DNA of 64,000 nt from Microcoleus sp. AS-A8 (GTDB lineage Bacteria > Cyanobacteriota > Cyanobacteriia > Cyanobacteriales > Coleofasciculaceae). A program made the position numbers and the translations under genes. Location of the stretch: the NCBI GenBank assembly GCA_039962225.1, contig JAMPKV010000013.1:143159-207158 (forward strand). The letters run 5' to 3'. Shown here one piece after another: positions 16,131 to 24,424 of the stretch (its first letter is position 1; the number at the start of each line of letters is the position of its first letter). The notes beneath the pieces are model-generated. The model was given only the letters and a program-made list of their open reading frames with translations, ran no database searches and had not been told where the DNA came from.

Positions 16131-16727
16131 TCAACTTAAAATCCCGGTTAGAGTCAAAACAAACCCAGGCAACACATCTTCTCCTGACAATCTGGTGGGG
16201 TTGTCCAACACTTCCACATCTCGCCCCTGACGATAGATTTCAACTGTTCGGTTTTGGATGTCAATCAGCCAACCCAACCTAGCGCCGTTATCCCTATATT
16301 CCTGCATTTTGGTTTGCAGGGATTGGAGTCGATCCGAACTGGAGCGCAATTCTATCACCAAGTCTGGGCAAACATTGGCAAACGTTTGCTTTTGCTCATC
16401 ACTCAGAGAATCCCACCGTTGCTGACTAACCCAGGATGCATCAGGTGAGCGATCACTTCCATTGGGTAGACTAAATCCAGTAGAAGAATCAAAGGCAATA
16501 CCCCCCCCACCCAGTTCCTCAACCCATTTGACAAGTTGATAGGTAATCTTGGCATTACGCTTCCCTGTTTCCCATCCCGTCGGTGGATTCACAATCAATT
16601 CTCCTGTCGCTGTTCTTTCTAATCTCAAGTCTTGATTAGCCGTTGCCAGTTCGACAAAATTATCATGACTCAGGGAAAGCGTCAGATTTAATGGGAGGTT
16701 AAGCTGAATTGTTTCGGCTACTGTCAT
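16131..16727 (-). CDS. Uma2 family putative endonuclease (DUF820)
   Basis: A 198-residue Uma2 (DUF820) protein, a PD-(D/E)XK-like restriction-endonuclease fold massively expanded in cyanobacteria. The expected elements are present: GELIVNPPTG with Glu43, SPDASWV with Asp96, PDLVIELRS (Asp122/Glu126) and the Lys140-containing LQTKMQEYRDNGARLGWLID. The function of the family is unknown; nuclease activity is predicted from the fold and some copies are thought to be mobile. It is flanked by two palindromic repeats (16075 and 16798). Confidence 0.88.
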   Translation of the reverse strand: MTVAETIQLNLPLNLTLSLSHDNFVELATANQDLRLERTATGELIVNPPTGWETGKRNAKITYQLVKWVEELGGGGIAFDSSTGFSLPNGSDRSPDASWVSQQRWDSLSDEQKQTFANVCPDLVIELRSSSDRLQSLQTKMQEYRDNGARLGWLIDIQNRTVEIYRQGRDVEVLDNPTRLSGEDVLPGFVLTLTGILS

Positions 16728-16797
16728 TTGGATTTTGGATGCAAGGATTGGGGATTTTCCCAGGAGGATGAATCTGGGGACTGGAAATTAAGTTTTA

Positions 16798-16827
16798 GGG
16801 TGGGTTACCGCTACGCCTAACCCACCC
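16798..16827. repeat. REP-like palindrome between Uma2 and caspase genes
   Basis: GGGTGGGTTA at 16798-16807 pairs with TAACCCACCC at 16818-16827, with a 10-nt loop. It lies 38 nt downstream of the caspase-like gene stop on the minus strand and could terminate it. The GTGGGTTA...TAACCCAC type is a recurrent cyanobacterial repeat. Confidence 0.55.
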
Positions 16828-16864
16828 AATGCTTGTTACCTCATAATAATGAACGGCCTGAAGA

Positions 16865-18064
16865 TTAATCTGCCTTCCGCAACAATGCCCCTGGTTGAAT
16901 AGCACCCTCCACTGTCGCTACTCCCACTAAACCCTCACGCGATCGCAAAGTTACCTTCCCCTTATCGGTGATCGCATTAAACACTGTACCCGGTGCGATC
17001 GCACCCAACTCTACCCCACCGAACCACAACTTCGCTTCATTCCCCTTCACCTCAGTAACCACAGTATCTGCTGCCGGATTGGGGGTATTGATGAAATACA
17101 TGGGTTGCTTTTCATACCCACTTCCCACCTTCGCTTCATAACGGGGAGTTTGGTCAAAGTCTTTAGGTATCTTAGGAACCACGTAGGTGATCGCACTTTC
17201 TGGTGTACCTGTTTGCTGCCAAAGATACTGCGTCAATTTGTAGGTAAAAGCGCCTGCATAGAAACCATTAAAACGTGCATCTGCTGCCGTTTGATTGGGG
17301 TTTGTTGCTGCCAAGACAACGCCTTTCGCAACTCCCGCTCGATACCGCCTGATATACTCTTCACGAGAAAGACTCAGACGTGACAACCACTTGTCTTGAT
17401 AGGCTTTTTCTTCACGAGAAATCTGTACCTTTTCCCCACCTTCTCGCGCACGGACTTTAAATTTTCTAGTAGCAGCACCTGAATAGCAACTATCCAGAAC
17501 AGCCGTAAAATTCTCACTCTTAACAGCCGACATCAACAGGAATAAAGTATGTCCCATAATGTCTTGTACAGTACCACCTTGGGCAGGATATTCATCGGGT
17601 AGGGAACTATCAATCGGAACAAAGGTACCATTGACTCCACTCTTATCCCGACTCGAACCCACGAAGATAGGATCGGGATCGAGAACGAGAGAACCATGCC
17701 CAGAGTAGTGAAATACGACTACATCCCCAGGCTTAGCTTGCTGAATTAAATGCCCTTCAAATGCGTCTAAAATTCCAGAACGAGTAGCTTTTTCATCAAT
17801 CAGAGTATAAATATCTTTAGGATTAAACCCAAAACGGTGAATCAGCAGATTGCGCTGCAACTCTACATCATTCAAACATCCATCCAAGGGAGAAGATGAA
17901 TACTGATTGATGCCAACGAGTAAAGCCAGTTTGCGAGGAGTACTTTGTGCTAAAACCTTTCCGTAGCGATTGCCCTGTCGTTGAATGTTAAGCTGATTTA
18001 ATCCTAAGCTTGCCAGAGTAGACCCAGCAAATTGAAAAAACTGACGACGAGAAATAGGGTACAT
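16865..18064 (-). CDS. Tat-exported caspase-like protease (orthocaspase)
   Basis: A 399-residue peptidase C14/metacaspase-type protein. The N-terminus carries a twin-arginine signal (SRRQFFQFAG, residues 5-14, then a hydrophobic stretch), implying folded export. The p20-like domain begins at RKLALLVGINQY (44-55); the catalytic dyad is His123 in HYSGHGS and Cys193 in DSCYSG. The C-terminal about 100 residues form a separate small domain of unknown role. Orthocaspases cleave after Arg/Lys and are implicated in cyanobacterial stress or cell death; a periplasmic location would be notable. It is on the same strand as the Uma2 and truncated TPR-CHAT genes, 137 bp before Uma2. Confidence 0.88.
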   Translation of the reverse strand: MYPISRRQFFQFAGSTLASLGLNQLNIQRQGNRYGKVLAQSTPRKLALLVGINQYSSSPLDGCLNDVELQRNLLIHRFGFNPKDIYTLIDEKATRSGILDAFEGHLIQQAKPGDVVVFHYSGHGSLVLDPDPIFVGSSRDKSGVNGTFVPIDSSLPDEYPAQGGTVQDIMGHTLFLLMSAVKSENFTAVLDSCYSGAATRKFKVRAREGGEKVQISREEKAYQDKWLSRLSLSREEYIRRYRAGVAKGVVLAATNPNQTAADARFNGFYAGAFTYKLTQYLWQQTGTPESAITYVVPKIPKDFDQTPRYEAKVGSGYEKQPMYFINTPNPAADTVVTEVKGNEAKLWFGGVELGAIAPGTVFNAITDKGKVTLRSREGLVGVATVEGAIQPGALLRKAD

Positions 18065-18332
18065 GACAGCCCTATTTCCGATAGTTTTTTAGGTGTTTTC
18101 ACCTAGTATATAAGTCATCGGGGCACGATCTTTGCGTGCCATACCCTGCCAAGATATAACAAAAGTCTATTATCTGTCACCCAGATTTTCTCACCTTCAT
18201 CAAATTCAACGCGCTAGGGAGAATTCCTTGAGCAATCTACCTACTGATTGAATAAATTATCGAGTAACTAGCAGACTAAATAGCTCGTCCTGTAATCTGC
18301 TATCAAGCTTCTTAGCAGAACGTCTAACAAAT

Positions 18333-19106
18333 TCAAAAATTTTTGACCTTAACAATTCTTTGATTGAGAGGTTGAACAGGTCTAGCATTCCTACTATAAA
18401 CCGATGTTAATTTGGCAATTTGCTCTGAGGATATCTCAATAGGAGTTCTCATCACATTCCAACTCACTCCTTCACTACAAGGAGGGGTAGTTAAGGAGCC
18501 AATGTAACTGTAATAAGACTTGTTGTCTGGTGGCAGAACACTAGCATTCACGCTAATACCCTGAACAAGTTTTTCTCCTTTCTGGGTAGGAATATGAGTC
18601 CATAACGTTTCAATGAAATCGTTGAGTTTACCTTCTTTCATAAAAACCCCAACGACTGCTAATTTTCCATCTTGACTTTTGTGAACTAAGTGAGCTTCCA
18701 CCGGATATATTTTTCCCTCAACCGTATGTTCACTAGGTGCATGAAAATGAAATTGGAGCAGTTCATATCGTTTTTCATCAATTTCAATAAAACTTCCGAA
18801 TTCATATTTTACTTCTATTCCATGACCGTTATTGATTACTCTGAATGGCGTATCTTTATAATTAAACTTAATATTTGATAATTCGGGTTCCTCGGATTTT
18901 GTAATATTAATTGGAGACTGCTGATTGCCTATTTTACACGTTAAAAATTCAGAACTTAACTCCCCCCAATGAATCGGGTTATCTTCGCCACTATAAGACC
19001 AATGAATTGGATTTGACAACGCGGGATTAGAAGGAGCAGAGCAAAGGATTACTACTGTTAAGAAGAATGCAACCAAAGGCACAAATAATAACTTTAAAGA
19101 CTTCAT
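18333..19106 (-). CDS. ecaA: Alpha-type carbonic anhydrase
   Basis: A 257-residue exported alpha carbonic anhydrase. After the signal peptide (residues 1 to about 30), IHWSYSG and NQQSPINI are the N-terminal landmarks; the three zinc ligands are His120 and His122 (QFHFHAPSEH) and His139 (EAHLVH); LTTPPCSEGVSWNV closes the active site. Cys57 and Cys210 are placed for the conserved disulfide. The family interconverts CO2 and bicarbonate in the periplasm, as EcaA does in other cyanobacteria. It is monocistronic and AT-rich compared with its neighbours. Confidence 0.92.
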   Translation of the reverse strand: MKSLKLLFVPLVAFFLTVVILCSAPSNPALSNPIHWSYSGEDNPIHWGELSSEFLTCKIGNQQSPINITKSEEPELSNIKFNYKDTPFRVINNGHGIEVKYEFGSFIEIDEKRYELLQFHFHAPSEHTVEGKIYPVEAHLVHKSQDGKLAVVGVFMKEGKLNDFIETLWTHIPTQKGEKLVQGISVNASVLPPDNKSYYSYIGSLTTPPCSEGVSWNVMRTPIEISSEQIAKLTSVYSRNARPVQPLNQRIVKVKNF

Positions 19107-19546
19107 TAGATAATTCTATATAGCTACTTAACGATTAGTGAATTTACACAAATGTAGTGATAGTTCAACCTATCTTAGCAATTTGATATTTTTAGGGAAA
19201 AACCCCTGTATATATTATTAGCATTATTTTAGGAAAACACCTATATAGAATTCATTATTTTATGTTTTTTTATTTTCCATAAAAAATATTAAATAAATTT
19301 AATTTTTAAGATTTGGATTGTACAAGAGAGGCGTTGGGATGAGTTTGTCGCCACGACTTTTTGACCATCAATCTTCTTGCAAGATTTGGGTAGGCTGTAG
19401 CCCAGTCCCGCAAGCAGCAGTCACTTATGTTAGGCTGCCAAATAAGACACCAGCAATGCTCAGCTTAAAATTCTGTAAAGTCGGCTGCGAGATTGGTAGG
19501 CTGGGAATAGTCCTCAGTGGCTTTAAATTATTCAGGAGAGTAGGAC
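19107..19546. other. AT-rich intergenic region
   Basis: 440 bp between the divergent carbonic anhydrase and prohibitin-like genes. The stretch 19130-19320 is strongly AT-rich and probably contains the carbonic anhydrase promoter. A rightward ORF at 19318-19626 lacks family features and overlaps the prohibitin start, so it was not accepted. No RNA gene was recognised. Confidence 0.4.
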
Positions 19547-20404
19547 TTGAAGTATCAGAATTCACAGAATTGGCAAGCTTTATTGGGGGGGATTTTAGCC
19601 GCAGCCTTGATTCTCCTCACCTTTAGTTCGTTTGTCATTATCAACCCCGGACAAGCTGGAGTCTTGAGCATATTGGGGAAAGCTAGAGATGGAGCATTAC
19701 TCGAAGGTGTTCACTTCAAACCACCTTTGATTTCAGCCGTAGACATCTATGATGTGACGGTGCAAAAGTTTGAAGTTCCGGCGCAAAGCTCCACTAAGGA
19801 TCTTCAGGATTTATCCGCTAGCTTCGCCATCAACTTCCGCCTCGATCCAACCAAGGTGGTTGAGGTGAGAAGGAAACAAGGAACGTTACAAAATATCGTG
19901 TCGAAAATTATTGCACCCCAGACTCAGGAATCCTTCAAAATTGCAGCGGCGAGGAGAACCGTTGAAGAAGCGATTACCAAACGGGATGAATTAAAGCGAG
20001 ACTTTGATATGGCTTTAGGTGAACGCTTAGATAAGTACGGAATTATCATACTGGATACCAGTGTCGTTGACCTCGCGTTCTCTCCGGAATTCTCCAAGGC
20101 AGTTGAGGAGAAACAAATCGCCGAGCAACGGGCGCAAAGAGCTGTCTATGTAGCGCAGGAAGCTGAGCAAGAAGCGCAGGCAGACATCAATCGCGCTAAG
20201 GGTAGAGCAGAGGCTCAAAAACTGTTGGCGGAAACCCTTAAAGCCCAAGGGGGCCAACTGGTGCTTCAGAAAGAAGCCATTGAAGCTTGGAGGCAGGGGG
20301 GTGCTCAGATGCCAAAAGTTCTGGTTATGGGTAGTGATTCTAAGAGCAGTGTCCCCTTCCTGTTCAACGTCGGTAATATTCCGGATGAAGCTACTCATCA
20401 GTAG
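19547..20404 (+). CDS. Prohibitin-family (SPFH/Band 7) membrane protein
   Basis: A 285-residue membrane-anchored SPFH protein. One transmembrane helix (about 11-31) is followed by the Band 7/PHB domain (INPGQAGVLSILGKA, GVHFKPPLI, VQKFEVPAQSSTKDLQ) and a long Glu/Ala/Gln-rich coiled coil (about 180-235, EEKQIAEQRAQRAVY). Prohibitins assemble into large ring scaffolds in membranes and influence protease and photosynthetic complex stability; the specific role here is unknown. The start is TTG, supported by a CAGGAGAG site 9-10 nt upstream. It converges with nagZ. Confidence 0.88.
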   Translation: MKYQNSQNWQALLGGILAAALILLTFSSFVIINPGQAGVLSILGKARDGALLEGVHFKPPLISAVDIYDVTVQKFEVPAQSSTKDLQDLSASFAINFRLDPTKVVEVRRKQGTLQNIVSKIIAPQTQESFKIAAARRTVEEAITKRDELKRDFDMALGERLDKYGIIILDTSVVDLAFSPEFSKAVEEKQIAEQRAQRAVYVAQEAEQEAQADINRAKGRAEAQKLLAETLKAQGGQLVLQKEAIEAWRQGGAQMPKVLVMGSDSKSSVPFLFNVGNIPDEATHQ

Positions 20405-20468
20405 CTAGTAGTAGAATACCTCGCGACGTACCTACAAATGAGATTCGAGTAGGATGCGTTGTGCTTAG

Positions 20469-21584
20469 TTACCCCATCGTTTCTGGCAACACAGCCGGCT
20501 GGAAAGAGCAAGCGATCGCGAGTTGAGCGTGTCGCAGTAGAGTATCTTGGTCGAGAGCATGAACGGAATACTGAGGCGTTACCTTTAAGAGCTTCTCTAT
20601 TCGCGTCTTAGCCGCTTCGATTACAGATTCATCAAGGCTACCATTGCTCAGAGAATCAGCAAAATCTTGCGCGATCGCATAAGTGCGTTCAATCGATGAG
20701 GAAGGCAGGTTGCGGGATACAATCAACAGATCGCAACCTGCCTGAAATGTCTGTGCCACGGTGCCCTTATGACTCAACCGCTCTGAGACAGCGTTCATAT
20801 CCAGGTCATCCGATACCACAACTCCCTCAAAGCCAAGCTCCTTGCGGAGTAAGGTTTGTAAGATAATTGGTGAGAGTGTCGCTGGCACATCTGGATCGAT
20901 TTGGGGAAATAGGATGTGTGCCGTCATAATCAATGGAATCTGCTCGTTGATCAGCGCTTGGAAAGGGATGAGTTCACGCGATCGCAATTCTTCTACAGTT
21001 AGATTCAGTATCGGCAACTCAAGGTGAGAGTCCTGACTGGTATCTCCATGTCCGGGGAAGTGCTTAGCACATCCCAGAATTCCTGATTCCTGGAGTCCAA
21101 GGTAGTAGTCGTGGGCCGCTTGTGCGGCGGTTTGCGGAGTAATGCCAAAGGCACGAGGCCCAATGACGGGGTTGAGAGGATTAGAAAAAACATCGGCGAC
21201 TGGAGACCAGGATACATTGATTCCGAGTGACTGGAGTTCTAGTCCCGTTGCCCGTGCTACCTCACGAGCGAGTTTTCCCAACAAGTAGGCATGAGGAAAT
21301 CGGGTAATCGGCAGAGGTGGGCGAATCACAGAACCCCCCTCATGATCGAGGGTCATAAACATGGAGTCGCGTTCGCTATATTGTCGGACTTGCTCGCTGA
21401 GTTCCTTGAAGGTTTGCAACCAAACTTCATAGGGTTTGCCCATCTGAAAGTTCTTGCCGAAGAAGATTACTCCAACGGGTTTCAGTTCGCTGAGTACACG
21501 CTTATCGTCGTCATTTAAGGTAGTACCCGAAACACCCACAATCAGGTGATGTCCAAAGCGCTGAAGTTCTTGCAATACTGGCAT
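20469..21584 (-). CDS. nagZ: Beta-N-acetylhexosaminidase (GH3)
   Basis: A 371-residue GH3 enzyme of NagZ type. The hallmark KHFPGHGDTSQDSH (from Lys174) carries the catalytic Asp-His dyad loop and VVSDDLDM (Asp259) holds the nucleophile; DHEGGSV and SWSPVADV bind substrate. No signal peptide is present, so it acts in the cytoplasm, removing GlcNAc from 1,6-anhydro-muropeptides during peptidoglycan recycling. It is slightly longer than the enterobacterial enzyme, with a C-terminal extension of about 30 residues. Confidence 0.9.
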   Translation of the reverse strand: MPVLQELQRFGHHLIVGVSGTTLNDDDKRVLSELKPVGVIFFGKNFQMGKPYEVWLQTFKELSEQVRQYSERDSMFMTLDHEGGSVIRPPLPITRFPHAYLLGKLAREVARATGLELQSLGINVSWSPVADVFSNPLNPVIGPRAFGITPQTAAQAAHDYYLGLQESGILGCAKHFPGHGDTSQDSHLELPILNLTVEELRSRELIPFQALINEQIPLIMTAHILFPQIDPDVPATLSPIILQTLLRKELGFEGVVVSDDLDMNAVSERLSHKGTVAQTFQAGCDLLIVSRNLPSSSIERTYAIAQDFADSLSNGSLDESVIEAAKTRIEKLLKVTPQYSVHALDQDTLLRHAQLAIACSFQPAVLPETMG

Positions 21585-21639
21585 AAAGTTTAATTAATAG
21601 TTTCTATATAATTGAAAACGGTTCAGGAGGGACTAAGCA

Positions 21640-23304
21640 CTAATGGCAAAGTTTCGGAGACTCAAATTGCTTCCCATACTGGCGATACCAAGCTTGAAGT
21701 GCTAACTGATGAATCTCTCGCCATGAGCAATGTTTTAATCGGGCGACCAGAGCACAATCTTCGTATTCCGGTTGTACGTTAGTAATTATTTTTTGAGGAG
21801 AACTGTTGCTCCAAGCCACTTTGACTCGAATTTCTCCATACTTCGTCTGCACTTGCTGAATTTCTCTGGATAAAATTGTTCGTTGTTGGGTTAGGCGTCG
21901 GATTCCCAAAGTCGTGGTTTCGCGGAATAAGACGGCTTCACAAGCCTCGATATCTTGAGGATGGCAGATGACTGTGAGCAAAATCCCAGGACGAGATTTC
22001 TTCATGCCAATCGACTGAGTAAAAACATCCACAGCACCCGCCTTAAATAGAGTCTCAAATACATAACCAATTGCTTGAGGGCTGAGGTCATCAATTTGAG
22101 TTTCCAACACCGAGATAGTTTCTATGTTAGAAGGTTGCAGGTCTGTTGGAATTGAAGCTTGCAGGTCTGTTGGAGTTGAAGCTTGCTGGTTTGTTGGAAT
22201 TGAAGATTGCTGGTTTGTTGGAGTTGAAGGTTGATTGTTAGAAGCTTGCTGGTTTGTTGGAGTTGAAGGTTGATTGTTAGAAGCTTGCTGGTTTGTTGGA
22301 GTTGACGATTGATTGTTAGAAGCTTGCTGGTTTGTTGGAGTTGAAGGTTGATTGTTAGAAGCTTGCTGGTTTGTTGGAGTTGACGATTGATTGTTAGGAT
22401 ATTCAGCTTTCAATTTTCCAACTTTCAACTCTTGTGATGATTCCCCAATCCACAGTCGCAGAATATTGGGAATCGGTAACTGGAGGGAACCCGCACCAAG
22501 ACCAACCCGTTGGATGGTCATCGCAGGCGGGGAACCAAAGCAAGTGGCGAGAGTAACGGTCAGGGCTGCTCCCGTTGGCGTTACCAACTCGCGATCGATA
22601 CCATTACTGTAAACTGGCACCTGACCGGATTCCCACAACTTCAGCACCGCTGGTACTGGCACGGGTAAGCGACCATGAGCGGCCCTGACGGTGCCTCCTC
22701 CAGTGGGGAGAGCCGAACAGTAAAGTTGGTCAATTCCTAACCAATCTAACCCCAAGCAGGTACCCACAATGTCTACAATGGCATCAGTGGCTCCCACTTC
22801 ATGGAAGTGGACTTGCTCGGGTGCAATGCCATGTACCGCGCCTTCAGCCTCTGCCAACTTGCGAAAGACGGCAAGGCTCCATTGTGAAACTCGTGGCGGT
22901 AACGGGGCCGCTAAGATTAATTGCTCAATTTCCGGCAGATACCGTGTTGGGGCATACTGGGTGGCGTGATGAACGTGAGGAAGGTGAGGCTCTAATCCTG
23001 AGGTGCAACTTGGGGCGTGGTTATGCCCATGCTCGTGTTCATGGTTATGTTCTTGGGGATGTTCGTGTTCCTGATCAGGGTCGTGATGATCGTCTACTGA
23101 CGTTAGCAAATCTACATAAACTTTTGTTGCTAACTGTCCGTTGCGGTGAACGCTTTCTACTCGTAACCGATACTCCGACTCAATCCCCAGACCTTTGAGC
23201 TTTTCAGTCAAATACTCTAAAGGCACACCTGCCGCCACAACAGCTCCTAGGCACATATCGCCAGAAATTCCAGTCGGACAATCTAGGTACGCTAGTTTGC
23301 TCAT
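21640..23304 (-). CDS. larC: LarC nickel insertion protein with expanded linker
   Basis: A 554-residue LarC (DUF111) protein, longer than the usual 390-430. LarC inserts nickel into the pyridinium dithiocarboxylate cofactor in a CTP-dependent reaction to make the nickel-pincer nucleotide. Recognisable parts are YLDCPTGISGDMCLGA (1-20), a His/Glu-rich segment (about 72-118, HEHEHGHNH) that probably stores or delivers nickel, FHEVGATDAIVDIVG and the C-terminal ETQIDDLSPQAIGYV domain. Between the two halves, residues about 302-392 form a Gln/Asn/Ser/Thr/Pro tandem repeat (NQQASNNQPSTPT). No larA, larB or larE is nearby in this window. Confidence 0.88.
   Translation of the reverse strand: MSKLAYLDCPTGISGDMCLGAVVAAGVPLEYLTEKLKGLGIESEYRLRVESVHRNGQLATKVYVDLLTSVDDHHDPDQEHEHPQEHNHEHEHGHNHAPSCTSGLEPHLPHVHHATQYAPTRYLPEIEQLILAAPLPPRVSQWSLAVFRKLAEAEGAVHGIAPEQVHFHEVGATDAIVDIVGTCLGLDWLGIDQLYCSALPTGGGTVRAAHGRLPVPVPAVLKLWESGQVPVYSNGIDRELVTPTGAALTVTLATCFGSPPAMTIQRVGLGAGSLQLPIPNILRLWIGESSQELKVGKLKAEYPNNQSSTPTNQQASNNQPSTPTNQQASNNQSSTPTNQQASNNQPSTPTNQQASNNQPSTPTNQQSSIPTNQQASTPTDLQASIPTDLQPSNIETISVLETQIDDLSPQAIGYVFETLFKAGAVDVFTQSIGMKKSRPGILLTVICHPQDIEACEAVLFRETTTLGIRRLTQQRTILSREIQQVQTKYGEIRVKVAWSNSSPQKIITNVQPEYEDCALVARLKHCSWREIHQLALQAWYRQYGKQFESPKLCH
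22140..22400 (-). repeat. 39-bp and 24-bp tandem repeats in larC
   Basis: The 39-bp unit beginning GCTTGCTGGTTTG starts at 22244, 22283, 22322 and 22361, and is followed towards the gene end by shorter 24-bp units (about 22150-22220). All are in frame, coding for a 13- or 8-residue Gln/Asn/Ser/Thr/Pro unit. Confidence 0.85.
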
Positions 23305-23340
23305 AGAGTCTTGCTTATGGAAGGGTCAATTACCTTGTCA

Positions 23341-23380
23341 TTCATGAATCGTAACTTTTATTCATGTCTCGTAACTTTTA
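23341..23380 (+). promoter_or_regulatory. 20-bp tandem repeat before the Sua5-like gene
   Basis: Two adjacent 20-bp copies (TTCATGAATCGTAACTTTTA and TTCATGTCTCGTAACTTTTA) differ at two or three positions. They lie between the divergent larC and Sua5/YciO-like genes, 30 bp before the latter's ATG, so an operator or promoter duplication is possible. Confidence 0.4.
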
Positions 23381-23409
23381 TGATTTGACCGTTGAGAGAA
23401 AAATTTTTA

Positions 23410-24063
23410 ATGGCTACTATCTATACTGTCCATCCGGAAAATCCCCAAATACGACGAATAGAGGAAATTAAGGAGGCCCTGCAAAATGGTGCTGTGATGC
23501 TATACCCCACGGACACCGTTTATGCGATTGGTTGCGACCTGAATGTCAAGTCAGCTGTAGAACGTGTGAGGCGTCTGAAGCAATTATCTAATGATAAGCC
23601 CCTGACGTTTCTGTGTTCTTCTCTATCAGATATTGCCCAGTATGCCTGGGTAAGTGACTCATCTTACCGTATTATGAAAAGTCTAATTCCAGGGCCGTAC
23701 ACCTTCTTGCTCCCGGCAACGAAGTTAGTGCCCCGGTTGGTGATGAATCCCAAACGAAGAACCAGCGGCATCCGCGTCCCTGCTCATCCAGTCTGCCAAG
23801 CACTACTGCGAGCGTTAGGAAATCCAATTATTTCCACCTCGGCGCATCTAGCGGATGAGAATGGCAAAACTCCAGTCATTGATTTGGAAAGGGCCAGACT
23901 ATTCGACGAGTTTGATACTTTGGTAGATATCATCGTAGACGATGGCAACAAACCAGGCTTTCAAGTGTCTACCATTGTGGACATGACCGATGAGGAACCC
24001 GTAATCGTGCGGAAAGGTCTGGGATGGGAAGCTGCAACAAGTTGGGCATCTCTGGTTAGCTAA
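23410..24063 (+). CDS. Sua5/YciO/YrdC family protein
   Basis: A roughly 217-residue YrdC-domain protein. LYPTDTVYAIGCD, KPLTFLCSSLSDIAQYA, PGPYTFLLPAT and SGIRVPAHP...IISTSAH are the conserved nucleotide and threonylcarbamoyl-AMP binding motifs. Family members make threonylcarbamoyl-AMP for the t6A37 modification of tRNA (TsaC/Sua5), but YciO-type paralogues of this length lack clear evidence of that role; the substrate assignment is therefore open. The ATG at 23410 is chosen over an in-frame TTG at 23392 because the family begins at this Met and GAGAG lies upstream. Confidence 0.85.
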   Translation: MATIYTVHPENPQIRRIEEIKEALQNGAVMLYPTDTVYAIGCDLNVKSAVERVRRLKQLSNDKPLTFLCSSLSDIAQYAWVSDSSYRIMKSLIPGPYTFLLPATKLVPRLVMNPKRRTSGIRVPAHPVCQALLRALGNPIISTSAHLADENGKTPVIDLERARLFDEFDTLVDIIVDDGNKPGFQVSTIVDMTDEEPVIVRKGLGWEAATSWASLVS

Positions 24064-24157
24064 TCGAGGGTGTAAAGGCACTGAACTCACAATTTTAGAT
24101 TTTGGATTCTGGATGATGAAGAACCAGATGCGGCGACAAGCGCGTCGTTTCTTCTGA

Positions 24158-24424
24158 TTAAAACTGGCACGAACCATTAAAGGGGTCAATTTTTAAGCCC
24201 TGTCCACGGTTGAAATCGGTATTCTCTAGAATCCAAAACCCAAAATTGGTCGGTTTGAGTGCCTGCAACAGAGTCAGACGTTCTTGTTTCCACACCCGTA
24301 CTCCGTTCGCCGAAACGTAGACTTCAAGCGGGGAGTAGGGGATTACGAAGGCGTAGAACTCAATTGATCCACTTGTTGAGGTGTCACTGGGACAAACCGC
24401 TAGGAGTTTTCGGATGAAATCGGT
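24158..24424 (-). pseudogene. Open 88-codon fragment without start codon
   Basis: A minus-strand frame open for 88 codons from just after a TGA (24425-24427) to a TAA (24158-24160). The peptide has ordinary protein composition (for example SIEFYAFVIPYSPLEVYVS, RVWKQERLTLLQALKP, NFGFWILENTDFN). No ATG, GTG or TTG stands near its upstream end, so it looks like the 3' part of a decayed gene, or a gene with a frameshift or stop at its 5' end. I do not recognise the family. Confidence 0.45.

Noticed and set aside
19318..19626. Rightward 102-codon ORF before the prohibitin gene
   Set aside because: Overlaps the prohibitin start in another frame, Cys-rich random composition.
22140..22400. 39-bp repeats suspected as CRISPR or minisatellite
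   Set aside because: In frame in larC and contiguous; coding repeat.
23899..24189. Leftward 96-codon ORF after the Sua5-like gene
   Set aside because: Largely antisense to Sua5/YciO codons; differs from the better-looking frame at 24158-24424.
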